The notes under the pieces were generated by a model. That model saw nothing but the letters and a program-made list of their open reading frames with translations. It ran no database searches and was not told the DNA's origin. Shown here piece by piece: positions 7,438-14,208 of a stretch of 21,157 nucleotides of DNA. Source of the DNA: a virus; the IMG/VR virus record IMGVR_UViG_3300037486_000090, positions 1-21,157 of that record. One strand, written 5' to 3'. How positions within the stretch are numbered: position 1 is the stretch's first letter; each line of letters starts with the position of its first letter. Made by a program: the position numbers and the translations under genes.

Positions 7438-7767
7438 TTAATTCGCAGTTGATGGAACTGCTTCCTCCTTATTCGTTGTTTCCGATACGCCATCAGGGAA
7501 TATCTTTATTTTGTGTGATTGCTCATTACCCTCGATTTGTACGTTCATTTCTTCAGGCATAGCGAAGTGGTCTATGGTCTGCAAGTCGATGGTGTTTTCT
7601 TCTGGTTTGATTTCGTTCGCATCTTCCTTGATTTTCTTTTCATCTTTTTTCTGCGGTTGTGAGGAAATAAGTTCGAGGAAAGAAGAAAGTTGAGTGCGAA
7701 TATGTTTCGGGCAACCGTTAATGCCTAAAATGTGCAAAACAATATCCGTTGCTGTCGATGAGTTCAT
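7438..7767 (-). CDS. Charged small protein upstream of portal (hypothetical)
   Basis: This 109-residue product begins in an ATGA overlap with the previous gene, so translation is probably coupled. Residues 1-35 look folded and hydrophobic (IVLHILGI and SSFLELISS). Residues 38-60 are almost all Lys, Glu, Asp and Asn, and the rest is acidic and flexible. I see no recognisable motif. Lying between terminase and portal, it may be a head-packaging accessory; that is inference from position only. Confidence 0.6.
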   Translation of the reverse strand: MNSSTATDIVLHILGINGCPKHIRTQLSSFLELISSQPQKKDEKKIKEDANEIKPEENTIDLQTIDHFAMPEEMNVQIEGNEQSHKIKIFPDGVSETTNKEEAVPSTAN

Positions 7768-7997
7768 AATCCGTAACTGGGTAAATCCTTGAATAGTTTA
7801 TCTTTTTCGTACCCTCCCATAAATCCGCATCTGTCAACAAACTTGTGGAGTTCCGCTACCTTGTCCTGTTCAGGTGTCAGCGTGTCTAAAAAATCGTACA
7901 CATCGTCCCGTGTCATCATTCCAACAGAATTAAGTCCAGTGTTAAATCGTTTACTTGCCCTCTCGATTATCGTATTCTGTTCTTCATCCTGTGCCAT
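7764..7997 (-). CDS. Small helical protein after terminase (hypothetical)
   Basis: This 77-residue acidic protein has two probable helices (about residues 8-20 and 43-60). It is the first gene after a 33-base gap that holds a perfect TTGACA. No SD precedes its ATG, and the candidate -10 element ends only 8 bases upstream, so a transcript from that promoter would be nearly leaderless. It heads the portal-scaffold-capsid run. I recognise no family. Confidence 0.6.
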   Translation of the reverse strand: MAQDEEQNTIIERASKRFNTGLNSVGMMTRDDVYDFLDTLTPEQDKVAELHKFVDRCGFMGGYEKDKLFKDLPSYGL

Positions 7998-8005
7998 ACA
8001 ATTGA

Positions 8006-8034
8006 ACTATCTATCTTTTACCACACGTTGTCAA
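8006..8034 (-). promoter_or_regulatory. Candidate sigma70-type promoter for the head-gene run
   Basis: A perfect TTGACA (8034-8029) is followed by a 17-base spacer and GATAGT (8011-8006, 4 of 6 matches). The -35 overlaps the TGA stop of the upstream 62-residue gene. The context AGACTTGACAA recurs at 1232-1222. The expected start of transcription is at, or a base or two before, the ATG of the 77-residue gene. Confidence 0.5.
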
Positions 8035-8219
8035 GTCTGTTCAACCATTTTGCTGATAATAGGGTACATCTCGATGCGGTACACCTTGCCATCTTTAACA
8101 AACTCCGTCACCCGCAACTCCCCATACTCCATGTCTTTCAACATCTTCTGATTCAATAACGCCAACGTAAACAACACTGGCGATTCCTTTTTCAACTGCT
8201 GTAAAAATGCCTCCGTCAT
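8031..8219 (-). CDS. Small protein coupled to terminase (hypothetical)
   Basis: This 62-residue product starts in an ATGA overlap with the large terminase. It has an amphipathic helical N-terminus (AFLQQLKKESPVLFTLALL) followed by a short beta-like segment with VYRIEMYPII. There is no Cys and no membrane segment. Small proteins just downstream of TerL are common in phages and usually unassigned. Its stop codon is inside the -35 element of the next promoter. Confidence 0.6.
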   Translation of the reverse strand: MTEAFLQQLKKESPVLFTLALLNQKMLKDMEYGELRVTEFVKDGKVYRIEMYPIISKMVEQT

Positions 8220-9811
8220 ATCTGTGGTTCTCCTCCCGTAAAATCAAAGTCAGACGATAATATCGGTTGCCCAGTAAAGTTCTCCACGTTCTGTTCCACG
8301 ATAGCGTTCTTAGTCGTCAGGTTCAACGGAACCCGTAAATACATCTGTATAGCGATAAGGAGAGCAATAACCCTGTCATCGTGAGCCCCGACTACTGCGT
8401 TTGTGTGTCCGCTATCGTCATACTGATAACTGAACAGTTCGTCTATGGTTTTCTCATCGTGCAACGTGATGAGTTTGTCCCGTATTGCCCGTTGTCCCTC
8501 AGCTACCATCATCGGTTTCGTCTGCAAGTTCGTAATCCACCCCAACTCTGGCTTCAACTTATCCTGCACCTGTCCTACGCTTTCCCGTATGTACAGGTTC
8601 GGGTAATACATATTCCGTAACTGAATAATCGCTGCGATACCGATACTGTTTCTCTCAGGAGCGATGAACGCTTCGTTGTAATACATTCCGAGTCGGTATA
8701 ACTCCCTCCCAAAAACATCAGGGTCGACCCGTCCGTGCCATACAGCAACCTGTTCAAACGACCGCTTGTCCAAAACGATAGCACACGCATAGTCACCTTT
8801 TTCCACTCCCTCCGCTACGTCCGCTCCGATTACGTACTGTCCCATGTCTACAGGTGGCTTCCAGACTTTCAGATACCCTTTCTCACTCTTGTCCAGCACC
8901 ATCGGATTCGCTCCAATCAAGTTCCCCTCCATAAGTGGTGGCATCATCTGGCTCTGTGCAGTCCTGTAGTATTGCAGACTCTCCACATTGAACACAGGAT
9001 TTCCGCTTGTGATGAACGCTTCCTGTGGCAACATAGGGTACTCACGTTTGAAAGCAGTATCCGTAGTAAACTCTGACAGTTTGAGCCTCCGCCATGCCAA
9101 TTGTGCTGCCGAAATCTTGAATTGGTCACGTAATAGCTGTTCTTCCGAAGTCAAATCAATATCCACACTCGCAGGAGCAGTATATTCGGTAAAGTCCTGC
9201 CACCCAAAGAAGTGAGCCCTGTAATTACTTACGCCATTCGTTGCATCGTCCCACATCTTATGAAAGAAATCCCCATATCCCCATGCGGTACTCTCAATGA
9301 AGATTTGTTTCGGTGTTCCCGCCTGTGACGCTGCGAGGTACACCTTTTCAGGCTGTTGATAAAAAGCGATTTCCGAAAAGTGTACGTTAGTCAACGTAGC
9401 CGACCGCCCGAAACTTCCACTCCCAGCACTCCCCACGTAAAAATACGCACCGTTGCTTTCGTTTACGAGTTCCGTTCTGGTGTTGTATGTCAACGGAACG
9501 TGTATCCCCGTCTTATCCTCAAACGTCTTAACAAAATACTTCACCCGGTCGAACAGTTTTATCGTGCTGTCCCTATCGTGTGCAATACACACGCTCCGAG
9601 AGTTCTCCATGAATAAGAAGTCCACAGTAAACAATGCCAAAACAAATGAAGATATACCCTCTTGTCGTGCTTTCAGAATGATGTCCCTCGAAGTCAACGA
9701 ATCATACAGTTTCGCCTGTACGCTATTAAGAATAAACGGCACACTCCGCTCATTCTTATCAATGATTTGAAAGTTCTCCTCAATGATTGCCTTGTAGTTT
9801 AGTCTTTTCAT
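8216..9811 (-). CDS. terL: Terminase large subunit (packaging ATPase/nuclease)
   Basis: This 531-residue motor protein pumps DNA into the procapsid and cuts it. The N-terminal ATPase has a deviant Walker A, KARQEGISS (residues 47-55), of the phage type where Lys/Arg lies at the front of the loop. Walker B is VHFSEI (143-148, catalytic E147), and the coupling motif is FIESTA (171-176). The C-terminal RNase H-like nuclease shows its acidic ligands: D331 in VIGADVAEG, E386 in APERNSIG, and D478/D479 in GAHDDRV. The length is normal. It overlaps the TerS gene by 32 bases in another frame, and its TGA overlaps the next start. All key residues are intact, so it should be active. Confidence 0.95.
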   Translation of the reverse strand: MKRLNYKAIIEENFQIIDKNERSVPFILNSVQAKLYDSLTSRDIILKARQEGISSFVLALFTVDFLFMENSRSVCIAHDRDSTIKLFDRVKYFVKTFEDKTGIHVPLTYNTRTELVNESNGAYFYVGSAGSGSFGRSATLTNVHFSEIAFYQQPEKVYLAASQAGTPKQIFIESTAWGYGDFFHKMWDDATNGVSNYRAHFFGWQDFTEYTAPASVDIDLTSEEQLLRDQFKISAAQLAWRRLKLSEFTTDTAFKREYPMLPQEAFITSGNPVFNVESLQYYRTAQSQMMPPLMEGNLIGANPMVLDKSEKGYLKVWKPPVDMGQYVIGADVAEGVEKGDYACAIVLDKRSFEQVAVWHGRVDPDVFGRELYRLGMYYNEAFIAPERNSIGIAAIIQLRNMYYPNLYIRESVGQVQDKLKPELGWITNLQTKPMMVAEGQRAIRDKLITLHDEKTIDELFSYQYDDSGHTNAVVGAHDDRVIALLIAIQMYLRVPLNLTTKNAIVEQNVENFTGQPILSSDFDFTGGEPQI

Positions 9812-10235
9812 CGTGTACCACTCCGTTCGTAATCGTTTCCGTTTTCACTTCTGTCTTCACCTCATCATCAATCATGTACTTATCTTTCAGTGTCGTGAAT
9901 ACGTTCACCTGTGTGTTCTGTTGGTTTCCCTGTTGTTTCGCATCATGCTTCTCAATATACCACTTCGAAGTATCGAGGTTCTTATCTTCAATGATAGACG
10001 TAACAACAACATGTCGTGCCGCCAATATCGCATAGTTCCTTGCGTTCTCTATTCTGTCACAAAAGTCCTCATCCTCTTTTATCCAACGGTAAAACGTTTC
10101 CCGAGATATTCCCGCATAAGAACACGCCGCCGTATCGCTCGACCCTATTTTCAAAACGCTCTCCAATTTCGTGACAATCGCTTCCGAACGAATCGTTGGA
10201 CGTCCATCTTTTATTTTTGTTAATTCATCTGCCAT
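9780..10235 (-). CDS. terS: Terminase small subunit (DNA recognition)
   Basis: This 151-residue product recognises the packaging site and regulates TerL. Residues 31-55 form a helix-turn-helix with the Nu1/TerS-like pattern SDTAACSYAGISRETFYRWIK, followed by a long helix (DFCDRIENARNYAILAARHV) for oligomerisation. The C-terminal part is polar, with a TEVKTETIT stretch that likely contacts TerL. An SD-like AAGGGAG lies 6 bases before the ATG, directly beside the base of a large stem-loop. It overlaps terL, which supports the assignment. Confidence 0.85.
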   Translation of the reverse strand: MADELTKIKDGRPTIRSEAIVTKLESVLKIGSSDTAACSYAGISRETFYRWIKEDEDFCDRIENARNYAILAARHVVVTSIIEDKNLDTSKWYIEKHDAKQQGNQQNTQVNVFTTLKDKYMIDDEVKTEVKTETITNGVVHDEKTKLQGNH

Positions 10236-10249
10236 AAATTGCTCCCTTA

Positions 10250-10312
10250 TTTGGCGGAATGTGATGGAGAGGCTGACTGGTCTTGCCGTACACAGTCGTA
10301 CACTCCGCCAAA
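10250..10312 (-). repeat. Nested inverted repeat in the terS leader, with two GTGTACG copies
   Basis: TTTGGCGGAGTGT and ACATTCCGCCAAA pair over 13 bp with a single G-T wobble around a 37-base loop. Inside is a smaller GACTG/CAGTC stem. The minus strand also carries a direct repeat, GTGTACG-ACT-GTGTACG (10303-10287). The stem base ends 1 base from the terS SD. It could control terS translation, bind TerS as a packaging (pac/cos-type) site, or both. The fold is seen in the sequence; the role is inference. Confidence 0.5.
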
Positions 10313-10335
10313 CAAAAGAACAATAAGTCCCTCAG

Positions 10336-10377
10336 TGCTGAATCGTTGAAGGAGGTGAACCTAAGAACAATTCAGCA
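10336..10377 (-). other. Hairpin whose loop carries a 16S rRNA anti-SD sequence
   Basis: TGCTGAATTGTT and AACGATTCAGCA pair over 12 bp with one wobble. The 18-base loop includes the TAG stop of the upstream zinc-ribbon gene and then TCACCTCCTT, identical to the anti-SD tail of bacterial 16S rRNA. The RNA made from this operon would therefore expose an anti-SD in a loop. No T-run follows immediately, though a T-rich stretch begins about 10 bases later, so weak termination is possible. Confidence 0.5.
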
Positions 10378-10528
10378 TTGAATTACCTATCGCTTTTTTC
10401 ATCTGCCGTATCTTTTGGTATACATAAGTCGCACAACTTTCGCAATACTTCCGTTTCCCTTTCATTTCCTGTCCGCACTTATCGCACCGTTTCCAGTCGT
10501 AGTGTGTCCACCCCTCATTTCGCATCAT
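10361..10528 (-). CDS. Small zinc-ribbon protein
   Basis: I use the ATG at 10528 (55 residues), 6 bases after AAAGGA. A TTG five codons earlier is the alternative. C15-x2-C18 and C29-x2-C32 form a four-Cys zinc ribbon (CDKCGQ ... CESC), with basic residues between and after, and a helical basic C-terminus. It overlaps the previous gene by 14 bases. Such mini zinc ribbons bind nucleic acid or protein partners; no partner can be named. Its end lies within the anti-SD hairpin. Confidence 0.6.
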   Translation of the reverse strand: MMRNEGWTHYDWKRCDKCGQEMKGKRKYCESCATYVYQKIRQMKKAIGNSMLNCS

Positions 10529-10709
10529 ATATAGTCCTTTCAATATGCGGTAACACGCCTACTTTCCCATAACACTCTTTATGTTTACTAATATGGTCAT
10601 AAATAACTAACAATCCATTATCTGCATAATTTAACGTTTCCAATACCCCATGATTGATACACGTCACGTCCCACAACATCTGTGTCGGCTTCGGTTCTTG
10701 CTCGTTCAT
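10515..10709 (-). CDS. Hypothetical small protein
   Basis: This 64-residue product starts in an ATGA overlap with the membrane peptide gene. It carries C17, C46 and several His (H20, H39, H43, H55), which might bind a metal, but there is no regular CxxC spacing. The middle (NGLLVIYDHI) is beta-like. No family is recognised. Its conserved overlap with neighbours on both sides supports it as real. Confidence 0.5.
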   Translation of the reverse strand: MNEQEPKPTQMLWDVTCINHGVLETLNYADNGLLVIYDHISKHKECYGKVGVLPHIERTIYDAK

Positions 10710-10840
10710 AAGAACCTCCGCAATAACATAGCAATAATAAACGTCACCGCCACCCCCAAAAGAAACGAATTGAACTTATCTACCATAGTCCTCCTCTCTT
10801 TTTCTTTTGTAGCATCGTATTGCCCGTAATACTGTTTCAT
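10706..10840 (-). CDS. Small single-pass membrane protein
   Basis: This 44-residue reading frame starts in an ATGA overlap. Its C-terminal part, FLLGVAVTFIIAMLL, is a clear transmembrane helix, followed by RRFL. A second in-frame ATG at 10786 has a strong AGAGGAGG three bases upstream and would give a 26-residue version containing the whole helix, so the shorter form may be the main product. Orientation is probably N-out or undefined, with Arg at the C-terminal end. Function is unknown; small phage membrane peptides can act in lysis or superinfection exclusion, but nothing here decides that. Confidence 0.45.
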   Translation of the reverse strand: MKQYYGQYDATKEKERRTMVDKFNSFLLGVAVTFIIAMLLRRFL

Positions 10841-10908
10841 AGCGTTTTTCCTGTCCCCATTTTCAAGGAAGCCCGTACGATGGCTCTAAACGGTTCATTT
10901 CCGTCCAT
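10837..10908 (-). CDS. Possible 23-residue peptide
   Basis: ATG at 10908 follows the previous TAA by three bases, and the stop overlaps the next ATG (ATGA). The product ends LKMGTGKTL. A short frame linking two neighbours by the same overlap used throughout this block is suggestive, but the SD is weak (AAGG almost touching the ATG) and the peptide has no recognisable features. It could be leader-like coding that only couples translation. Confidence 0.25.
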   Translation of the reverse strand: MDGNEPFRAIVRASLKMGTGKTL

Positions 10909-10911
10909 GCC

Positions 10912-11055
10912 TTACGTCTGGTCCTCTCGTTTTGAGGCTAAATCTTTCTTCCACCATTTATGTAACATACGACTCCACTCGGATAAAACTTTCGTAGAGT
11001 TCCCGATACATTTCCTCCAAATCCTATGATGACTGTTCTTCCGTTTATATCTCAT
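10912..11055 (-). CDS. Small basic Trp/His-rich protein (hypothetical)
   Basis: This 47-residue frame begins in an ATGA overlap with the upstream gene. It is strongly basic (many Arg/Lys) and holds four Trp and three His, for example RIWRKC and HKWWKKD. That composition would suit nucleic-acid or membrane contact. No family is recognised. The continuous overlap pattern is the main support for coding. Confidence 0.4.
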   Translation of the reverse strand: MRYKRKNSHHRIWRKCIGNSTKVLSEWSRMLHKWWKKDLASKREDQT

Positions 11056-11207
11056 GGTTCGCTGTAGTGCATTTTTACATACGGTAAGTCAGGATACATT
11101 GTCGCAATCTTCACTGCTTTCAATCTCCCAATCTTCCGATAACAATACACGGTTTCGCCCTCCTTAACATAGGTTTCCGTTATGACTATCTTTTTCGGTT
11201 CGTTCAT
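11052..11207 (-). CDS. Small hypothetical protein
   Basis: This 51-residue frame starts 2 bases after the upstream TAA and ends in an ATGA overlap. Alternating residues such as KIVITETYV and ETVYCYRKI suggest a small beta-sheet fold. It has one Cys and no metal motif. No family is recognised. Confidence 0.45.
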   Translation of the reverse strand: MNEPKKIVITETYVKEGETVYCYRKIGRLKAVKIATMYPDLPYVKMHYSEP

Positions 11208-11209
11208 AG

Positions 11210-11413
11210 TTAGTTCAACGTCCTTTCACCTCTCGCTGGTTCAGCGAATATCATCACTACCGTCTTGTCGCACTTCTCGCATCGTATAGCACTCACCCAC
11301 GGAAACTCAGCACCCAACTCCACGTCATCGCCGTACTGCTCGTCCAACTCTTTCATCTGCTTCGGTAAGTCGAGGTACGTTCTGCATACTGGACAATGTA
11401 ATCCTTTTTTCAT
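11210..11413 (-). CDS. Small zinc-ribbon protein
   Basis: The 67-residue product has CPVC at 7-10 and CEKC at 45-48, the two knuckles of a zinc ribbon separated by an acidic helical insert (KELDEQYGDDVELG). A beta hairpin probably follows the second knuckle (TVVMIF). It starts in an ATGA overlap with the 59-residue gene, and that upstream gene's last codons contain GGTGGAGG, which serves as the SD. A protein or nucleic-acid adaptor is likely; no specific role can be assigned. Confidence 0.65.
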   Translation of the reverse strand: MKKGLHCPVCRTYLDLPKQMKELDEQYGDDVELGAEFPWVSAIRCEKCDKTVVMIFAEPARGERTLN

Positions 11414-11589
11414 AGTTCCTCCACCTCATCGGTAACGTTTTTCCTGTTGTACCGTCTATACTTCATGGTGAATCCAAACTTCTTATTGACTACTATCCCC
11501 TCGGATATGTTTCCACTCATAGGACGGGACACCCGAGGGTGGTCGCAATCTCCGTGCCGATGTCCCTTACCGCTAAAGTTCGTTTTCAT
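11410..11589 (-). CDS. Small basic His/Arg-rich protein (hypothetical)
   Basis: This 59-residue frame overlaps the glycosyltransferase upstream and the zinc-ribbon gene downstream, each by ATGA, and fills the gap between them exactly. The N-terminus has GKGHRHGDCDHPR, a cluster of His/Cys/Asp that could bind a metal. The middle has an Arg/Lys/Tyr-rich patch (MKYRRYNRKN) and the end is acidic. No family is recognised. Confidence 0.5.
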   Translation of the reverse strand: MKTNFSGKGHRHGDCDHPRVSRPMSGNISEGIVVNKKFGFTMKYRRYNRKNVTDEVEEL

Positions 11590-12275
11590 TTGAGTTCCTT
11601 TACCTTTTGTTTATACCAATTCGCTAAATCTTCCCAGTTCGTATTGTACGCCAATAGTCCATCGACAAGATGTGTCGCCATCGAATACAAAGGAGAATAT
11701 ACCCTATGTCCGTCTATGTCCAACTTCGTAAACATCTGCCAATCGTGTAGCCCATAATAGAAATCATCTATCGCATCATTAAATATCCGGGTAGTAACAC
11801 CAAACGTATGTGTCGTAGTCCTGCACCACCTCCACGTAAGATTTCCGCAAAGATATGTCTGCATACATTCTCCGTGTCCCGTGTAATGCCCAGCATGGTC
11901 GTACGGAGTTGCCAGTCCGAAGTGCCGTATCGCTGTGTCGAGGTCGCCGAGCGTGTTTGGTCGCCATAAATAATCATCTTCCAAAAACAATAACGTATCG
12001 TCACCATTCACCCTCCGCCTTGCAAAGTCATACGCTGCGTACAGACTTCCCTTTTTCCCCCATACTCCCTCGGTTACTTCTCCCTGTCCGTATTTCGTAA
12101 ACCATTTCTTATACTCAGGCGGACAATTATCCAAGATATACAGTCGGTTGCACCCCCCAGTCTGTAAAAAAGAAAGTGTACACGCCTTTACAAGACCGAA
12201 CTTGTCCTGTCCAAAATACGGTGGCGTTCCCGCATTCGGCATAAATGGTGATATACGTATAAATGCGTGTAACAT
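11586..12275 (-). CDS. GT-A fold glycosyltransferase
   Basis: The 229-residue product has an N-terminal nucleotide-binding half and the metal-binding motif LEDDY (98-102) after a hydrophobic strand (TLLFLEDD), typical of GT-A enzymes. Downstream are aromatic and His-rich stretches (DHAGHYTGHGE, DFYYGLHDWQMF) that may form the acceptor site. The N-terminus MLHAFIRISPF lacks the usual VIPTxxR loop, so it is a divergent family. ATG comes 2 bases after the upstream TAA. With the SAM methyltransferase and bidomain glycosyltransferase before it, it probably contributes to one glycan. Donor and acceptor are unknown. Confidence 0.7.
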   Translation of the reverse strand: MLHAFIRISPFMPNAGTPPYFGQDKFGLVKACTLSFLQTGGCNRLYILDNCPPEYKKWFTKYGQGEVTEGVWGKKGSLYAAYDFARRRVNGDDTLLFLEDDYLWRPNTLGDLDTAIRHFGLATPYDHAGHYTGHGECMQTYLCGNLTWRWCRTTTHTFGVTTRIFNDAIDDFYYGLHDWQMFTKLDIDGHRVYSPLYSMATHLVDGLLAYNTNWEDLANWYKQKVKELK

Positions 12276-12277
12276 AT

Positions 12278-12790
12278 TTATTGCACAGGAAATAACGTCA
12301 ATCCCCTATGAGCAAAAAATCCGTTATCGTACGGTATCTCCCCGTCACAAAGTTTGTAATGATAATACTTGTTGATAAAATGTTGATACTCCGTTCTCCC
12401 CGAATCGTGCAGTAAAATAAGAGCATCGGGTTTAGCAAGTACAAACGCCCTCTCTAAGCATAACTCCCGTGAACCATCGAATCCGTCCACAAGAATAAAG
12501 TCAAACTTCTGTCCGTCCACAGCATTAACGTACTCGTACAGTTCAGGTTTGAGGAGTACTTTCGTCTTGATGCTGTACACGATTGAACTGACGTACTCCG
12601 CATACTCTGGATTGTTTTCTATTGCTGTCCAATGAGCGACAGCCCGATGTTTCGGAAACCAAAAAGAGGAATTGCCACTCCCCCACTCCAAACACTCCAT
12701 ATCGTGCCGTGAATCAAACAGTTTCTCTATGAGCGTTACCTCATACTCGTTCATCATCGGACGCTGTGTCGGGTCGATATCTAATGTCAT
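12278..12790 (-). CDS. Class I SAM-dependent methyltransferase
   Basis: I take the ATG at 12790 (170 residues), which overlaps the upstream stop by ATGA; an earlier ATG at 12835 lies inside that gene. The Rossmann motif I is ECLEWGSGNSS (32-42), motif II acid is in AIENN (56-60), and the post-strand motif is FDFILVDGFDGSR (96-108), with LILLHDSGR (124-132) after it. These match small sugar/O-methyltransferases and related plant-type glucuronoxylan methylases rather than DNA methylases (no NPPY or PCQ). Flanked by glycosyltransferases, it most likely methylates a sugar or the protein carrying it. The enzyme class is fairly sure; the substrate is inferred. Confidence 0.75.
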   Translation of the reverse strand: MTLDIDPTQRPMMNEYEVTLIEKLFDSRHDMECLEWGSGNSSFWFPKHRAVAHWTAIENNPEYAEYVSSIVYSIKTKVLLKPELYEYVNAVDGQKFDFILVDGFDGSRELCLERAFVLAKPDALILLHDSGRTEYQHFINKYYHYKLCDGEIPYDNGFFAHRGLTLFPVQ

Positions 12791-14208
12791 ACTGGACACG
12801 GCAACTTCAAATTGCCGTAAATAATCTTCAACCATTTATCAACGTTTATCCCTGTGTGTATATGGAATGCGTACGCATCACCCCGTAAAATCTGCTGAAA
12901 CAAATCCAACTGTTCCTGCATCATTCCCACGCTGGACTTGCTTCCGTAGTGGTGTATGACTGAACTCGGACTGAATACGCTTTTCTTATTGTGCTTTTCC
13001 GCTTCCCAAACAATCCACCAATCCCCGAACCAAATAAGCATATCAACAGGAATATACCCGCACGTATCAATCATTTCTTTCTTCAACATAAAACACGAAC
13101 CCCGCAAGTTTATGTTTCCGCTTCGTTCATGTTTCCGGTACGCTGGTCCGTTCCACCCGTCATCGGTCTGGTACGGTGACGCAATCCACACGTCTTTTTT
13201 CTTCAACTCCTCAATCAACGGCACGTCCCAATGATAGCTGAACGTGATGTCGTTGTTTGCGATACAGATATGCCTGTTCGATGCCAACTCAATCCCCTTG
13301 TTCCAATTCGCATTGACGTATGCCTGTTTCGTGTTGAATATCTTTACACAATCCAACGTGTGAATATAGTCTGTCGTTTCCTTGTTTGAATTGTCGTCAA
13401 TGATAATCAGTTCGTACGGTGTAGCGGTGTTCTTCTTCAAACTCTCCACCGTCTGTTTCAAATACGGCATCTGATTGAAACTCGGAATAACAACGGTCAG
13501 ATTTCGTCCCATCATCGGCGTAATCTTCCCCGCAAATAAATCCTCAAACTTATACAACTCAAACTTATCCCTCCGAGTGTTGTAAACGTCCATGTCGTGC
13601 TGTTGCGATACCTGTGGTCGTTTGTATGTTTCGTCCATCAGAGCCGTACCCATGAACCAATGCAAATGATGGATAACAGCGTCCGACATATAAAACGCAC
13701 CCCGTCCCATCGCTGTCTGTTCGGTTTCGATGTCGCACATCGTATGAATATACTGTGAAGAATAAATAACGTCTGGCTCATCGTTCACTCCCGACTGTGT
13801 CTTGATGTACTCCCGTCTAACCATAAAGTGACTGGCGTGTTTCAATGTTTTGGTTATCGTCCATTCGTCTTTTGCTCCAACCAATCCCACCTCTGGATTG
13901 TCGAATCCCCTCACCATTATCGTATCCCAGTCTTTCGTGAATACAATATCATCCGACCCGCACATAACAAACGGTTCAGTCGTAGACTTATATCCGATGT
14001 TCACTGCGTCCACGTACGTCCCCTTTGAAACGACAATAACCTTATCGCCCTCAATCTTCCCAGCTTCGGCTACGGACGGAGCGTCTGTCGACTCTACGAC
14101 AAAATAAATCGTATGCGGTAACGTAGTGACGGCATGAATATCTTTCGACAATTTCGCCAATCGTTCCGCACGTCCGTATGTAGGTATAAGTATCGCTATT
14201 GAATCCAT
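12787..14208 (-). CDS. Two-domain GT2-like glycosyltransferase
   Basis: This 473-residue protein contains two complete GT-A domains in tandem. Domain 1 (about 1-215) starts IAILIPTYGRAERL (4-17) with GSDDI at 84-88. Domain 2 (about 236-455) starts LTVVIPSFNQMPYL (237-250), with the GT2 motif IIDDNS at 269-274 and ANNDITF at 317-323. Bidomain enzymes of this kind add two sugars in sequence or polymerise a disaccharide. No membrane segment is present, so it acts in the cytoplasm. It starts at TAATG with the preceding gene and overlaps the methyltransferase by ATGA. Fold assignment is strong; specificity is unknown. Confidence 0.85.
   Translation of the reverse strand: MDSIAILIPTYGRAERLAKLSKDIHAVTTLPHTIYFVVESTDAPSVAEAGKIEGDKVIVVSKGTYVDAVNIGYKSTTEPFVMCGSDDIVFTKDWDTIMVRGFDNPEVGLVGAKDEWTITKTLKHASHFMVRREYIKTQSGVNDEPDVIYSSQYIHTMCDIETEQTAMGRGAFYMSDAVIHHLHWFMGTALMDETYKRPQVSQQHDMDVYNTRRDKFELYKFEDLFAGKITPMMGRNLTVVIPSFNQMPYLKQTVESLKKNTATPYELIIIDDNSNKETTDYIHTLDCVKIFNTKQAYVNANWNKGIELASNRHICIANNDITFSYHWDVPLIEELKKKDVWIASPYQTDDGWNGPAYRKHERSGNINLRGSCFMLKKEMIDTCGYIPVDMLIWFGDWWIVWEAEKHNKKSVFSPSSVIHHYGSKSSVGMMQEQLDLFQQILRGDAYAFHIHTGINVDKWLKIIYGNLKLPCPV

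Noticed and set aside
7437-7493. Upstream start for the portal
   Set aside because: No SD, and it would overlap the preceding gene by 56 bases. ATG at 7436 directly follows that gene's stop.
10378-10572. Plus-strand frame behind a perfect-looking AAGGAGGTGA
   Set aside because: The SD-like sequence is about 18 bases from the first start codon and is antisense to a zinc-ribbon gene. The signal is better read as an anti-SD in the minus-strand hairpin.
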